64,000 nt of DNA, taken from the NCBI GenBank assembly GCA_000403275.2, contig KE159600.1:331708-395707 (forward strand), given 5' to 3'. The notes under the pieces were generated by a model. That model was not told the origin of the DNA and did not search any database. It saw only the letters and a list, made by a program, of their open reading frames with translations. The stretch's first letter is position 1. Each line of letters opens with the position of its first letter. Origin of the DNA: Lachnospiraceae bacterium 28-4. Its GTDB lineage: Bacteria; Bacillota; Clostridia; Lachnospirales; Lachnospiraceae. A program made the position numbers and the translations under genes. Shown here in pieces: positions 1 through 8,311 of the stretch.

Positions 1-243
1 GGAAAATTCTTCCGTTCCTTTCCCAGCCACGCGATAAACAATCCTCAGTTCGCCGTTTGCCCTGTCCGCTTCGCATATGCTGATGGGTCTTGGCAGCAAT
101 GTACTTTTATCGCGTGGATAGACGCAGATAAACTGTCCCGCCCCGGCGTCTTCCGCCAGATCCGTCTCTATCCACATATCATAGATTCCCTCGCCGATTT
201 TCCTCTGCGATATTACTTTTGCGATTACTTTCTTCTTGTTCAT
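1..243 (-). CDS. pyrK: Dihydroorotate dehydrogenase electron-transfer subunit PyrK, partial
   Basis: The first 81 codons of a gene that runs off the left edge. The start ATG at 243-241 is preceded by GGAGAAG on the minus strand. The N-terminus reads MNKKKVIAKVIS, followed by IYDMWIETDLAEDAGAGQFI and then LLPRPISICE. This is the usual PyrK/FNR-like FAD-binding barrel start, where the RP[IF]S-type motif contacts FAD. PyrK carries electrons from NAD to PyrD in pyrimidine synthesis. It starts 56 bases after the end of pyrC on the same strand, so the two are probably one pyr transcript. Only the N-terminal third is visible, so the C-terminal iron-sulfur cysteines cannot be checked. Confidence 0.85.
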   Translation of the reverse strand, partial: MNKKKVIAKVISQRKIGEGIYDMWIETDLAEDAGAGQFICVYPRDKSTLLPRPISICEADRANGELRIVYRVAGKGTEEFS

Positions 244-299
244 TTTCCGTCTTCTCCTCATTTCCGCACTGGCCAAATCGTCCTGCCAACCGCCGCCGA

Positions 300-1604
300 T
301 CAGTTTCCCTGCTGATAAACGATCCTGCCATTACATACCGTATAATATACTTTTCCCGAAAGAACCTCTCCAAGAAAAGGGGAATTATCGGATTTGGAAA
401 AAAATCCTTCTACTTTCCATTTCTCCTTGCTATCAAAAATAACACAGTCCCCCGGGCCGCCTTCCGCCAGATACCCCGCATCCAGCCCATAGAACTTCGC
501 AGGTTTCCATGACATAAGTCCTATCAGTTCCATCATCGTCAGATGCCCCTTTTCCACCAGTTCCCTGATCCCCAACGCCAAAGCCGTCTCCAGCCCGACG
601 ATCCCGCTGGGAGCTTCCGTTATCGGCCTTGCCTTCTCTTCCCTGCTATGGGGCGCATGATCGGTAGCGATCATATCGATCGTCCCGTCTTTCAATCCCT
701 CGATGATCGCCATTCTGTCCGCTTCTTCCCGAAGCGGGGGATTCATCTTGGCCAAAGCGCCATATGTTATTGCCGCCTCTTCGGTCAGCGTAAAATGATG
801 GGGCGTTGCTTCCGCATGGATATGAGGATTGGTTTTCTTTGCTTCTCTCACCAGCTCTACCGCTTCTTTTGTACTGATATGTTGAATGGACACTTCCGCT
901 CCTGTGCCTTCCGCCAGTGCCAGATCCCGTTCCACCATCCAAATCTCCGCACGCCTGTCCGAACCGCCGATCCCGTAATATTCCGCCGCCTTCCCTGCAT
1001 TCACCCCATTATTTTTAATAAATGCAGGATTCTCTTCATGAAAACTCAAAGGCTTCCCAAGCCTGGCCGCCTCCTCACACGCACTTTTTACCACCGCCTC
1101 GTCCAAAATCGGAACACCATCGTCCGTAAACCCTGCCGCCCCGGCTTCCGCAAGCCCGGCCATATCCGTCAGTTCCTTCCCTTTCATTCCCAACGTAATA
1201 TTTCCGCAGGATTCCACGCGAATTCCAGTCCCGGCTCCCTTTTCCAACACATATTCCAAGATCTCTTCACAATCTACCGGCGGTTTCGTATTCGCCATCA
1301 GCACCACCGTAGTAAATCCTCCTCTGGCCGCAGCCCTTGCCCCGCTCAGAATATCTTCCTTATAAGTAAAGCCCGGATCCCGGAAATGCACATGCACGTC
1401 CACCAGCCCCGGAGCCACCACCTTCCCCTCCGCATCGATCGCAACGACTTCTTCTGTCTCCTTCCCTTTCTTTGCAAGCTCCTCTTCCAGCTCTATCCCC
1501 TTTCCGATCTTCCATACCTTCCCATCCCCTATCAAAACATCCGCCACTCCTTCAAATCCCCCTGCCGGATTCATCACACACCCATTTTTTATCAGCAAAA
1601 CCAT
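300..1604 (-). CDS. pyrC: Dihydroorotase PyrC
   Basis: Zinc amidohydrolase that interconverts carbamoyl-aspartate and dihydroorotate in pyrimidine synthesis. Visible motifs: DVHVHFRDPG with the metal-binding HxH at about residues 71-73, MANTKPPVD, the histidines in FHEENP and ATPHHFTLT, and the C-terminal ATDHAPHS metal site. At 434 residues it fits the class I bacterial family. An upstream in-frame ATG at 1643 would add 13 residues. It is rejected because a promoter (-35 at 1670-1675, -10 at 1646-1651) puts transcription start near 1639, downstream of that ATG. The ATG at 1604 has AGAAGGGA about nine bases upstream. pyrK follows on the same strand. Confidence 0.95.
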   Translation of the reverse strand: MVLLIKNGCVMNPAGGFEGVADVLIGDGKVWKIGKGIELEEELAKKGKETEEVVAIDAEGKVVAPGLVDVHVHFRDPGFTYKEDILSGARAAARGGFTTVVLMANTKPPVDCEEILEYVLEKGAGTGIRVESCGNITLGMKGKELTDMAGLAEAGAAGFTDDGVPILDEAVVKSACEEAARLGKPLSFHEENPAFIKNNGVNAGKAAEYYGIGGSDRRAEIWMVERDLALAEGTGAEVSIQHISTKEAVELVREAKKTNPHIHAEATPHHFTLTEEAAITYGALAKMNPPLREEADRMAIIEGLKDGTIDMIATDHAPHSREEKARPITEAPSGIVGLETALALGIRELVEKGHLTMMELIGLMSWKPAKFYGLDAGYLAEGGPGDCVIFDSKEKWKVEGFFSKSDNSPFLGEVLSGKVYYTVCNGRIVYQQGN

Positions 1605-1645
1605 CTTAACCGTCCCTTCTCTGAAACCGCCACTTTTTACCATAC

Positions 1646-1675
1646 AGTATATCCCACTCCCCGTCCCCCCGTCAA
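1646..1675 (-). promoter_or_regulatory. Sigma-A-type promoter of pyrC-pyrK
   Basis: Read on the minus strand, TTGACG (1670-1675) and TATACT (1646-1651) are separated by 18 bases, giving a start point near 1639. This supports translation from 1604. Fold-back element A1 begins 15 bases upstream of the -35 box. No PyrR-type attenuator is visible in the short leader. Confidence 0.65.
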
Positions 1676-1690
1676 CAATTCACTCGTCAG

Positions 1691-2049
1691 CATCCGAAAA
1701 TCAATGTTTGTAAGTGTTATGAAGTGTCATAGCCGAGGGAAGCCAAAGGGATCGGGAAAGGAGCTGTCGGGGGGCGGTTTTCTGCCGAAGCTTCCAATCA
1801 GATTTCACTAATGAAATGGGTAATGATATTCAACCGAACGAGCCGGAAGCAACGGCATCCATGCCTATGCTTCCTAAAATTGCCCTCCGTGGCAATTTTT
1901 CTCTGATTATCGCCCATTTCATAAGTGAAATTACTGATTGTACGCAACAGCAAAAAACCGCCCCCCGACAGCTCCTTTCCCGACCCCTTTGGCCCTCCAT
2001 CCCCTTTGGCTTCCTTCGTCCATGACACTTACAAACATTGATTCCCGTC
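1691..2049. repeat. Fold-back element A1 (MITE-like, core type A)
   Basis: A large imperfect palindrome. The outer arms (about 1691-1790 and 1951-2049) match each other as an inverted repeat, including the motifs ATCAATGTTTGTAAGTG and GGAAAGGAGCTGTCGG. A core of 160 bases (1791-1950) starts with CTTCCAATCAG, then ATTTCACTAATGAAATGG, and ends with CATTTCATAAGTGAAAT and TGTACGCAACAG. Inside are two hairpins: GGAAGCA/TGCTTCC at 1845-1874, with an inner GGCA/TGCC, and AAAATTGCC/GGCAATTTT at 1876-1899. No plausible protein is encoded. It lies directly upstream of the pyrC promoter and next to element C. No target duplication is evident at this copy. Confidence 0.8.
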
Positions 2050-2073
2050 CCGCCAATATTATGTAGCGGCAGA

Positions 2074-2330
2074 GAGGAAGCTTGGCGCGAGGGCGGGGGC
2101 GGAGAGGCATATTTTTTTGCGTTGTTTTCGGCGGACATTTTTCTTAGCAGAATGTGCGGCAACCAAGGGAACCGTGCCATGGACGGCACGGTTCGTCTGC
2201 TGCGGCAGGATGCCGCTTTGCAGACATCCCGGACGGTTCCCGCAACCTTCCCATTCTGCTTAGGAAAATGCCCGCCGAAAACCCCGCAAAAAAATATGCC
2301 TCTCCGCCTCCGCCCTCACAGCATCTCCTC
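2074..2330. repeat. Fold-back element C (different core)
   Basis: A second palindrome only about 25 bases from A1. The arms at about 2074-2155 and 2250-2330 are inverted repeats of each other, sharing GGCGGAGAGGCATATTTTTT, then GTTTTCGGCGG and AGCAGAATG. The centre carries a 10-bp hairpin GAACCGTGCC/GGCACGGTTC (2169-2194) and a nested hairpin GTCTGC/GCAGAC enclosing GCGGC/GCCGC (2195-2225), so it folds as a multi-branched structure. It does not have the ATCAATTTT ends of the A and B elements. It begins right after the stop of the PrcB-like lipoprotein gene and could end its transcript. Confidence 0.7.
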
Positions 2331-2339
2331 CCCCTTATT

Positions 2340-2771
2340 TCAATCAAACACTACCGACTTATCCATATATTCAATCTTCAGCACCACATAAGGATAAGAA
2401 GCGCCGTCCCTCTCCTGTGCCCCGTACAATTCCCTGTTTTCCGGCTCCGGCCCAATCAGATTCGTATCTACATAAATAGAATTTCCCGTCAGATACAGAT
2501 CATTGACCGTAATGCTATAACCGCCTGTCTCCTGTCTGCCATAGCCAACACATATATACAAAAAATCCCCGTCCTGATAGGTCATCTTGAATTCTTTTTC
2601 TTTCTTCTGTTCCATAATCTCCTTTAACTCTCCCGGTATATTATCTTCTCCCAATACCGTAAATTCGATATCCTTGATCTTTTCATTCCCGTCCTTTGTC
2701 TTCACCGCGCACCCGCACAGGCAGCATAGGATAACCGCTGCAAATAAAAATAAAATATGGCGTTTCTCCAT
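2340..2771 (-). CDS. PrcB-domain lipoprotein
   Basis: A 143-residue predicted lipoprotein. The signal sequence ends in the lipobox LCGC near residue 21, so the mature protein would be anchored to the outer face of the membrane. The middle has YGRQETGGYSITVNDLYL and the end has PYVVLKIEYMDKSVVF. That layout resembles the PrcB C-terminal (protease-complex accessory) domain, in which a G-R-x-T-G-G-Y-x-I strand is typical. The exact role of such small clostridial lipoproteins is not known. Its 3' end abuts element C by about ten bases. The family assignment rests on motif memory only. Confidence 0.6.
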   Translation of the reverse strand: MEKRHILFLFAAVILCCLCGCAVKTKDGNEKIKDIEFTVLGEDNIPGELKEIMEQKKEKEFKMTYQDGDFLYICVGYGRQETGGYSITVNDLYLTGNSIYVDTNLIGPEPENRELYGAQERDGASYPYVVLKIEYMDKSVVFD

Positions 2772-2867
2772 TTTACCGATTCCTTCGCCTTTTTTTCTAT
2801 TCTATTTATCGCCGAAGGCAACTATTCCTTTTGGAGATATAATCTCCATGGAAATCATAAAACCCCA

Positions 2868-2896
2868 TTGCTTTACCTTCCCCGCTCCGCTATAAT
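2868..2896 (+). promoter_or_regulatory. Sigma-A-type promoter of plsC
   Basis: TTGCTT (2868-2873) and TATAAT (2891-2896) with a 17-base spacer, about 35 bases before the plsC start. Upstream, near 2832-2847, is a small palindrome GGAGAT-ATA-ATCTCC of unknown meaning, perhaps an operator. Confidence 0.7.
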
Positions 2897-2931
2897 GGGA
2901 AAAGAAATAATATACACGAAAGGATAAACTT

Positions 2932-3690
2932 ATGTTTCGATTTATTTGTCTCGCAAGCTTTGTCATTCTGTTCCTCATCCTCAGCATTCCCCTTCTGATC
3001 GTGGAATGGATCATCGGCAAATTCAATATGGAGTTAAAAAGCAAAAGTTCTCTGGCTATTGTCAACTGGGCGTTCCGCAGATGCCTGGATATCACCGGCG
3101 TCTCTGTCACTGTTATCGGAGAAGAAAACATTCCGAAAGATACCGCCGTATTGTACGTGGGCAACCATCGGAGTTATTTTGATGTCCTGCTCACCTATGT
3201 CCGCGTTCCACGCCCTACCGGCTACATCGCAAAAAAAGAAATGCTTCGTTACCCTCTCCTTGTCAACTGGATGAAAAACCTCCACTGTCTTTTTCTTGAC
3301 CGTAAAGATATCAAGCAAGGTTTGAAAACGATTCTGGAAGGCATCGAAAAGGTAAAATCAGGCATTTCCATCTGTATTTTCCCGGAAGGCACCAGAAACA
3401 AAGTAAACGACACCTTCCTGCCCTTCCACGAAGGCAGCTTTAAAATCGCGGAAAAATCCGGCTGTCCCATTATACCCATGAGCATTTATAATTCCGCAGC
3501 CATTTTTGAAGATCATCTTCCCAAAATAAAAAAAGCCCACGTGATTCTCGAATATTGCCCGCCGGTCTATATGAAAGATCTGACCAGGGAAGAACGTAAA
3601 TTCGTAGGCTCCCATGTGTTAAATGTGATTAAAGAAACATATTTCAAGAATAAAGCGGAAATGGAAGCTAGAAAAGGAGCTACACACTAA
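2932..3690 (+). CDS. plsC: 1-acyl-sn-glycerol-3-phosphate acyltransferase
   Basis: A 252-residue membrane-associated acyltransferase that makes phosphatidic acid from lysophosphatidic acid. The N-terminus is a hydrophobic helix (residues 3-25). The catalytic NHxxxxD motif appears as NHRSYFD near residue 82, and the substrate-binding FPEGTRN near residue 148. A late proline segment CPIIPMSIYN is also typical. AAAGGAT lies before the ATG. It is one of few plus-strand genes here and stands alone, with its own promoter and a downstream hairpin. The motif order fits PlsC well; exact acyl specificity cannot be read from sequence. Confidence 0.9.
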   Translation: MFRFICLASFVILFLILSIPLLIVEWIIGKFNMELKSKSSLAIVNWAFRRCLDITGVSVTVIGEENIPKDTAVLYVGNHRSYFDVLLTYVRVPRPTGYIAKKEMLRYPLLVNWMKNLHCLFLDRKDIKQGLKTILEGIEKVKSGISICIFPEGTRNKVNDTFLPFHEGSFKIAEKSGCPIIPMSIYNSAAIFEDHLPKIKKAHVILEYCPPVYMKDLTREERKFVGSHVLNVIKETYFKNKAEMEARKGATH

Positions 3691-3716
3691 GTAATTAGTG
3701 CGCAGCTCCTTTTCTA
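3669..3716 (+). terminator. Terminator after plsC
   Basis: A perfect stem AGAAAAGGAGCT/AGCTCCTTTTCT with inner CACT/AGTG. It overlaps the plsC stop codon. The second half supplies TTTTCT. Confidence 0.6.
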
Positions 3717-3723
3717 TGCAGCA

Positions 3724-3760
3724 AACAACTGCCAGACCTCGAAAGAATCCGGCAGTTGTT
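3724..3760. terminator. Hairpin between plsC and vapC genes
   Basis: AACAACTGCC (3724-3733) pairs with GGCAGTTGTT (3751-3760), followed by an A/T-rich tract. It lies between converging genes and could act in either direction. Confidence 0.45.
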
Positions 3761-3844
3761 ATAAAATTAATGTATAGCCAAACATATTAACTTATAGAAA
3801 AATTATAGTCCAAATCAGGATTGAAATTTTTCATGCCGCCTTAA

Positions 3845-4249
3845 TCATACAACTATTACACAATCTTCCTCGTAAAATTGAATCTTGGAATCATGTGTAA
3901 CAAATTTTAAGTTATCAGCTTTTGCTTGAGCAATCATAATCCGATCAAAAGGGTCATTATGCGTTTGATTTAGATTATGAAATACCAACATTTCCAATGC
4001 TTTCACATGTTTATCACAAATTGGCGCCATTTGATACCCCATTTCCTGACATAAATCTGATAGCCTGGAGCCGCTAATCCGAATCTTATCTGGCCTTGAC
4101 ATATATTTTATTGTTATTTCCCAAATAGATGCTGAACTATAATAAATCTCATTTTTTATATCCATTATTAAAGTTCTGGCCTTATTGGACAACTTTGGAT
4201 TATCATCCAATGCCCATAGAATAATATGTGTGTCTAATAACAGTTTCAT
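3845..4249 (-). CDS. PIN-domain ribonuclease toxin (VapC-like)
   Basis: A 134-residue PIN-domain protein. It opens with MKLLLDTHIILWALDD, which carries the first conserved acidic residue. SASIWEI supplies the middle acidic residue, and NDPFDRIMIAQAKADNLKFVTHD supplies the late aspartates of the metal site. These proteins are usually magnesium-dependent RNases of type II toxin-antitoxin systems. Its start overlaps the end of the upstream small gene by four bases, the normal antitoxin-toxin arrangement. The target RNA cannot be told from sequence. The pair is visibly more A+T-rich than its neighbours, suggesting horizontal gain. Confidence 0.85.
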   Translation of the reverse strand: MKLLLDTHIILWALDDNPKLSNKARTLIMDIKNEIYYSSASIWEITIKYMSRPDKIRISGSRLSDLCQEMGYQMAPICDKHVKALEMLVFHNLNQTHNDPFDRIMIAQAKADNLKFVTHDSKIQFYEEDCVIVV

Positions 4250-4479
4250 TCTGCCACTCCAAACATTTTCGCAATCTCTGGGTTCATTTCATCAAAATCA
4301 TATTCATCATCATATAAATCCTGTCCTCTTGCAATTCCAATTCTATTTGAAGTTACCGATGCCTTTTTTTTCACAGTATCAGGTAACATAAAACGCTCTA
4401 TCATATCTAATAAAAAACGCAGATTATCTTCTGATAAATCATCAACCCTTTGAAGCACCTGTTCTTGTAATGTCAACAT
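4246..4479 (-). CDS. VapB-like antitoxin
   Basis: A 77-residue acidic small protein directly upstream of, and overlapping, the PIN toxin gene. I chose the ATG at 4479 because AGGAAGGTGG lies just before it; the longer frame from 4509 would translate through that ribosome site. The N-terminal half, TLQEQVLQRVDDLSEDNLRFLLDMIERF, is a helical segment. The C-terminal half, DLYDDEYDFDEMNPEIAKMFG, is acidic and likely disordered, as expected for the toxin-binding part. I see no clear DNA-binding motif of a named class, so the role is inferred mainly from position. Confidence 0.7.
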   Translation of the reverse strand: MLTLQEQVLQRVDDLSEDNLRFLLDMIERFMLPDTVKKKASVTSNRIGIARGQDLYDDEYDFDEMNPEIAKMFGVAE

Positions 4480-4715
4480 CAAACACCACCTTCCTACAAA
4501 ATCCAGCATCCTTCTATTATCTTTATTATATGTATTTTAACACAAAATATATCAATTTCATTGTACATCAAAAAACCGCTTTCCTCAATCTGTTTCTTTG
4601 CTACGTTATTGTCAAGTAATCATTTGAAACATATTTTCAAATATACTTCTAAATTCATCTGTTGGTATTTGTCTGGTCTGTCCGGTTGTTTTTATTCCCC
4701 CCCTAAACCGGCTGG

Positions 4716-5216
4716 CTAATGCCGAATCACCCTCGGCAACACTTCGTCGATATCCACATAATAATTCTTATAATTATCCCCTTCCACGTAGACCCTCACC
4801 ATCCTGTCCTTGAACAGCGATTCCGGGTTGAAATACAGGCATCTGCTTTTAAAGATATGCACATTTCCTGCCATATCCCAATATTGGCACTCCACCACAT
4901 AAGGGCTTTTGCCATTGATGCGCACGTTATAATTAATCTTTGTCTCCGCAATCTCTGCCATAATATAACTTCCTGACTGCAGCAGCCTGTTGCACTGCTG
5001 CTTCCGCCTAATCTTTATCACCAGGAATACCAGGCCGATCGCAAGAAAAATCAATCCCATGCTCCCATACACTGACAAAAAAATAATGTTTCCTTCACCT
5101 GGAACCGCCAAAAATACGGAAATCCCTACGGCAATCAAAATCGGGCCTAAAATAGCAAAAACAATCCCAACAATTAGCACTCCGTCGAATCCAATCTTTG
5201 CTTTCCGTTCCATCAC
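4716..5216 (-). CDS. Two-helix membrane protein, DUF3592-like
   Basis: A 166-residue protein with two membrane segments in the first 70 residues (about 10-38 and 44-67), then a basic stretch KIRRKQQC and a soluble beta-rich domain. The soluble part contains YVVECQYWDMAGNVHIFKS and ends with VYVEGDNYKNYYVDIDEVLP. Length and layout resemble DUF3592-type membrane proteins of Firmicutes, whose function is unknown. It ends close to the O-antigen-ligase-like gene on the same strand and may be downstream in the same transcript. Confidence 0.5.
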   Translation of the reverse strand: MMERKAKIGFDGVLIVGIVFAILGPILIAVGISVFLAVPGEGNIIFLSVYGSMGLIFLAIGLVFLVIKIRRKQQCNRLLQSGSYIMAEIAETKINYNVRINGKSPYVVECQYWDMAGNVHIFKSRCLYFNPESLFKDRMVRVYVEGDNYKNYYVDIDEVLPRVIRH

Positions 5217-5229
5217 CCTGTCCCTCCAT

Positions 5230-6828
5230 CTACTGCTGTCTTCTGTTCTTCTTTTCCTCTCCCAACCTCATCTTCGCCGCGCCGATCCCCATCAATACGA
5301 AAATGAGGGGTGTTCCGATAATCTGCTGGTAGCAGAGTACATTATGGGCGATATAGCCTGCGGCCGCCAGCCCTGCCCCGAAGATTACCGCTGACTCCCC
5401 GTCCTCTGCGGACAGCGCCGTCCTCATACATGCATAGGCCGACGAAACAAAAATGCCCAGATAAGCCAGCCCTCCGACCAAGCCATAATTGATCACCGCA
5501 TTAAACCATTCGTTATGTACGTTCGGCACGAGCTGGTTATGCCAGAACTCATTAATCGCATCCCCCATCAGTCCATAGGCATACGGCGTGAATCCGTCCG
5601 GGCCGCAGCCGAACAACTTTCTCCATATGGTAAAATCACCGAATACCGCCGCGCCTGTCCGCCAAATAAATCCTCTGCTGTTTCCCCACCATATCGTAAA
5701 CCGGAAATAATTTTCCGTAGGGGAACCGGCAAAATATCCTTTTCCATGCAGGATAAACAAAATAATAACCCCTATTACCACCGCTCCCACTATAGCGAGA
5801 TATATCCCCCTGAAAATCAAGATATTTCTCCTCTTTCCAACAATGTTAATTTTTTCCTTCCTGACCAGCAGATAAAAAGCTGCCAACACCGCCAGCAAGG
5901 GATATAAAAGCACACTCTGTGCCGTTTTTAAATAAACTGCATCGATGGGAACCATCCGATCCCCGCACAGCCTTTCCCCGATTCCTATCAAAACCGCGGC
6001 GCCTAAAGCGATCATTAGCAGTTCCATAAGGCGCATAACTCTGTCTCTGTTTCCCGGAGCCAGCCATAGCAGAATCATAAACGCCGCCGCCAGCGCGATC
6101 ACCCCGCTGTCACAGTTCAACACCATCTCCGCCGCAAAACCGATCCCGATGCCAACTCCGCACCATGTTCTTTTTTTCCCCGGCTGCGAACAAAAATAAA
6201 TTCCCATTCCCGCCACCAGCAATATACTGACATAACTGGAAGTCCATGTCACCTGCCCCAAAGTGGTAACGAAATTCATCCGCACATCATCCCCAAATCC
6301 CCGGTAAAGATGCAGCACATCCACGCCAAAACGCTGTAAAATGATAATCAATCCCACCACGATTCCGGCCGCCGCGCCAGCGACATCCAAATAAGCCATT
6401 CCTTTATAGCCGAAGGAAACCATAAAATAGATTCCCACAAACAACAACTGCGCCACAAGACCGGTATACCAAGTATCCACCCCCCAGAGAGCCGAAGGCC
6501 GGTCTGCCGCGGTCGCATAAGAAATCACCGCACAGATGAGATAACCAAGCACAAACCAGTCTATCCACAGTAATTTCACTTTTTTACTCTTTTTTTTCTC
6601 TTTTTTCCGCTCAGGCAAATACCAGACCAGGCTCACCAATAAAGCCGCTGCCGTAGCATACAAAAACAGCGCCCATTTCTTGTATACCAGATCCATATAC
6701 CCATTTACAAGAAAAAGAGGATATAAGACAAGCATAATCAATAAATATATATTCACGGTCCATGATTTAATCCGTTCCGAAGCAGTCGTATAGTCTGCGG
6801 ACACTTTCTTTTTCATCGTATTTTCCAT
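5230..6828 (-). CDS. O-antigen ligase / Wzy-like polytopic membrane protein
   Basis: A 532-residue protein with about twelve hydrophobic segments. A large loop late in the protein contains GCGPDGFTPYAYG and the conserved segment VPNVHNEWFNAVINYGLVGG near residue 440, the hallmark of the Wzy_C / O-antigen ligase family. In monoderm bacteria such proteins are thought to polymerise or ligate cell-surface polysaccharide. GGAG precedes the ATG. It sits among cell-wall genes (murF, ddl) on the same strand, consistent with an envelope role. The actual substrate is not known. Confidence 0.75.
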   Translation of the reverse strand: MENTMKKKVSADYTTASERIKSWTVNIYLLIMLVLYPLFLVNGYMDLVYKKWALFLYATAAALLVSLVWYLPERKKEKKKSKKVKLLWIDWFVLGYLICAVISYATAADRPSALWGVDTWYTGLVAQLLFVGIYFMVSFGYKGMAYLDVAGAAAGIVVGLIIILQRFGVDVLHLYRGFGDDVRMNFVTTLGQVTWTSSYVSILLVAGMGIYFCSQPGKKRTWCGVGIGIGFAAEMVLNCDSGVIALAAAFMILLWLAPGNRDRVMRLMELLMIALGAAVLIGIGERLCGDRMVPIDAVYLKTAQSVLLYPLLAVLAAFYLLVRKEKINIVGKRRNILIFRGIYLAIVGAVVIGVIILFILHGKGYFAGSPTENYFRFTIWWGNSRGFIWRTGAAVFGDFTIWRKLFGCGPDGFTPYAYGLMGDAINEFWHNQLVPNVHNEWFNAVINYGLVGGLAYLGIFVSSAYACMRTALSAEDGESAVIFGAGLAAAGYIAHNVLCYQQIIGTPLIFVLMGIGAAKMRLGEEKKNRRQQ

Positions 6829-6878
6829 CCTCGCTCCTGCCGCTCAATGCAAACCATTATTAATCCGTAATTGATCTC

Positions 6879-8276
6879 TTAGCGCAGGGTACTTGATTCT
6901 TTCAGTGCCTTCACAATCTCTTCAAAAGCCATGCCATGGGACGCCTTCACTAAAACCGTATCTCCCGCCTTTATTATGTTCCCTTGCTGTTCCAGGAATT
7001 GCTCCTTATCGGGGAAATAATAAATTTCCGGCCCGGAAGCATCTTCGTTTCTTTCAGATCCAAGAGCCCCTTCGTACATATCCCTGGCCAGGTTCCCAAT
7101 ACAGATAACCGCGTCAATTCCGCATTCCGCCGCATAGGCTCCCGTCTGCCGGTGCATCTCCCTCTCCTTTTCCCCCAGTTCGAACATATCCCCGAGTACC
7201 GCGACTTTCCTCGTCGCCGCACTGGCCAGCAAATCCAGGGCGGCCCGCATGGATACGGGATTTGCATTGTAGCAATCATCGATAAGCGTCTTGTCCCCCG
7301 CCTGTATTCTATTGCTTCTTCCATCCACAGGCTTTACCGCCATGATGCCTTGCAGAATCTCTTCTCCCTTCAGTTCCATCAAGCTTCCCACACAAGCCGC
7401 CGCCAGTGCATTATAAACCATATGCTCTCCCGGCAGCGGAATCTTTGCGTCCAAAATCTCTTTTCCTATATGTATCCGGGCCAGACTCCCTTCCAACCCC
7501 CTGTTTTCAATCCCTTCGGCATAAACCATATGATCCTGCCCGATACCAAAAGTCAAAGGCTTCCTTCCCTTTACTTCTTCCAACGTCCTGAGCATATCAT
7601 CGTCGCCATTGATACAGACGGCACCGTCTTCATTCATAAAATCAAAAATCTCGGACTTCGCTTTTAATATGCCTTCCCTTGATTTCAAATTTTCCAGATG
7701 GCACTGTCCGATATTGGTCAATACACAAATATCCGGCTTCGCAATCTCGCTTAATCTGTGCATCTCCCCGAAATCGCTGATACCCATCTCCACCACCGCG
7801 ACTTCATGCTCCTCCCTGATCTTCAATATCGTAAGAGGAAGCCCTATTTCATTGTTAAAATTCCCCTCCGTTTTCAATACCTTATATTTTGTTGCCAGGA
7901 CAGAGGCAATAAATTCTTTCGTGCTGGTTTTTCCCACGCTTCCCGTAACGCCCACAACCGTGACCCCGAGTATCTGCCTGTAAAAACGGGCCAGATCCTT
8001 CAATGCCTGAAAAGAATCCTTCACTAAAATATAAACGCCGGCCTCATCCTTCGGTTCCCGTTCGCAAATAACGCCCGCCGCTCCCTTTTCAAAAACCTGG
8101 GGAATAAAATCATGCCCGTTTACCCGCTCCCCCTTCGTTGCAATAAACAAGTCGTTCTCTCCGGCCTGGCGGGAATCCAGCGTTACGCCGGACACTTCCC
8201 TGTCTTCCTCCGGATAATAATTGTAAAGCGTTCCTTTACATATCTTCGCTATATTCTTTAACGTCAAATATCTCAT
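6879..8276 (-). CDS. murF: UDP-N-acetylmuramoyl-tripeptide--D-alanyl-D-alanine ligase
   Basis: Adds D-Ala-D-Ala to the UDP-MurNAc tripeptide in the cytoplasm. Visible: N-terminal MurF domain with LDSRQAGENDLFIA, the ATP loop GVTGSVGKTSTKEF near residue 112, the EMGISDFGEM segment, and the C-terminal DDCYNANPVSM domain. I take the ATG at 8276, preceded by GGGGAG, giving 465 residues. A longer frame to 8351 would overlap the end of ddl and has no ribosome site. ddl lies 35 bases upstream, so the two make and use D-Ala-D-Ala from one transcript. Confidence 0.93.
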   Translation of the reverse strand: MRYLTLKNIAKICKGTLYNYYPEEDREVSGVTLDSRQAGENDLFIATKGERVNGHDFIPQVFEKGAAGVICEREPKDEAGVYILVKDSFQALKDLARFYRQILGVTVVGVTGSVGKTSTKEFIASVLATKYKVLKTEGNFNNEIGLPLTILKIREEHEVAVVEMGISDFGEMHRLSEIAKPDICVLTNIGQCHLENLKSREGILKAKSEIFDFMNEDGAVCINGDDDMLRTLEEVKGRKPLTFGIGQDHMVYAEGIENRGLEGSLARIHIGKEILDAKIPLPGEHMVYNALAAACVGSLMELKGEEILQGIMAVKPVDGRSNRIQAGDKTLIDDCYNANPVSMRAALDLLASAATRKVAVLGDMFELGEKEREMHRQTGAYAAECGIDAVICIGNLARDMYEGALGSERNEDASGPEIYYFPDKEQFLEQQGNIIKAGDTVLVKASHGMAFEEIVKALKESSTLR

Positions 8277-8311
8277 CCTGTTTCTCCCCATTTCCACACT
8301 GCATTCGTTTT

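Noticed and set aside
543-1811. A 422-codon plus-strand open frame opposite pyrC
   Set aside because: It is the antisense shadow of pyrC; composition is Arg/His/Pro/Phe-rich and no ribosome site or domain is visible.
1798-2391. Several overlapping open frames on both strands across the palindromic elements at 1.7-2.3 kb
   Set aside because: They arise from the symmetry of the inverted repeats, have no ribosome sites or recognisable protein motifs, and equivalent frames are not kept between element copies.
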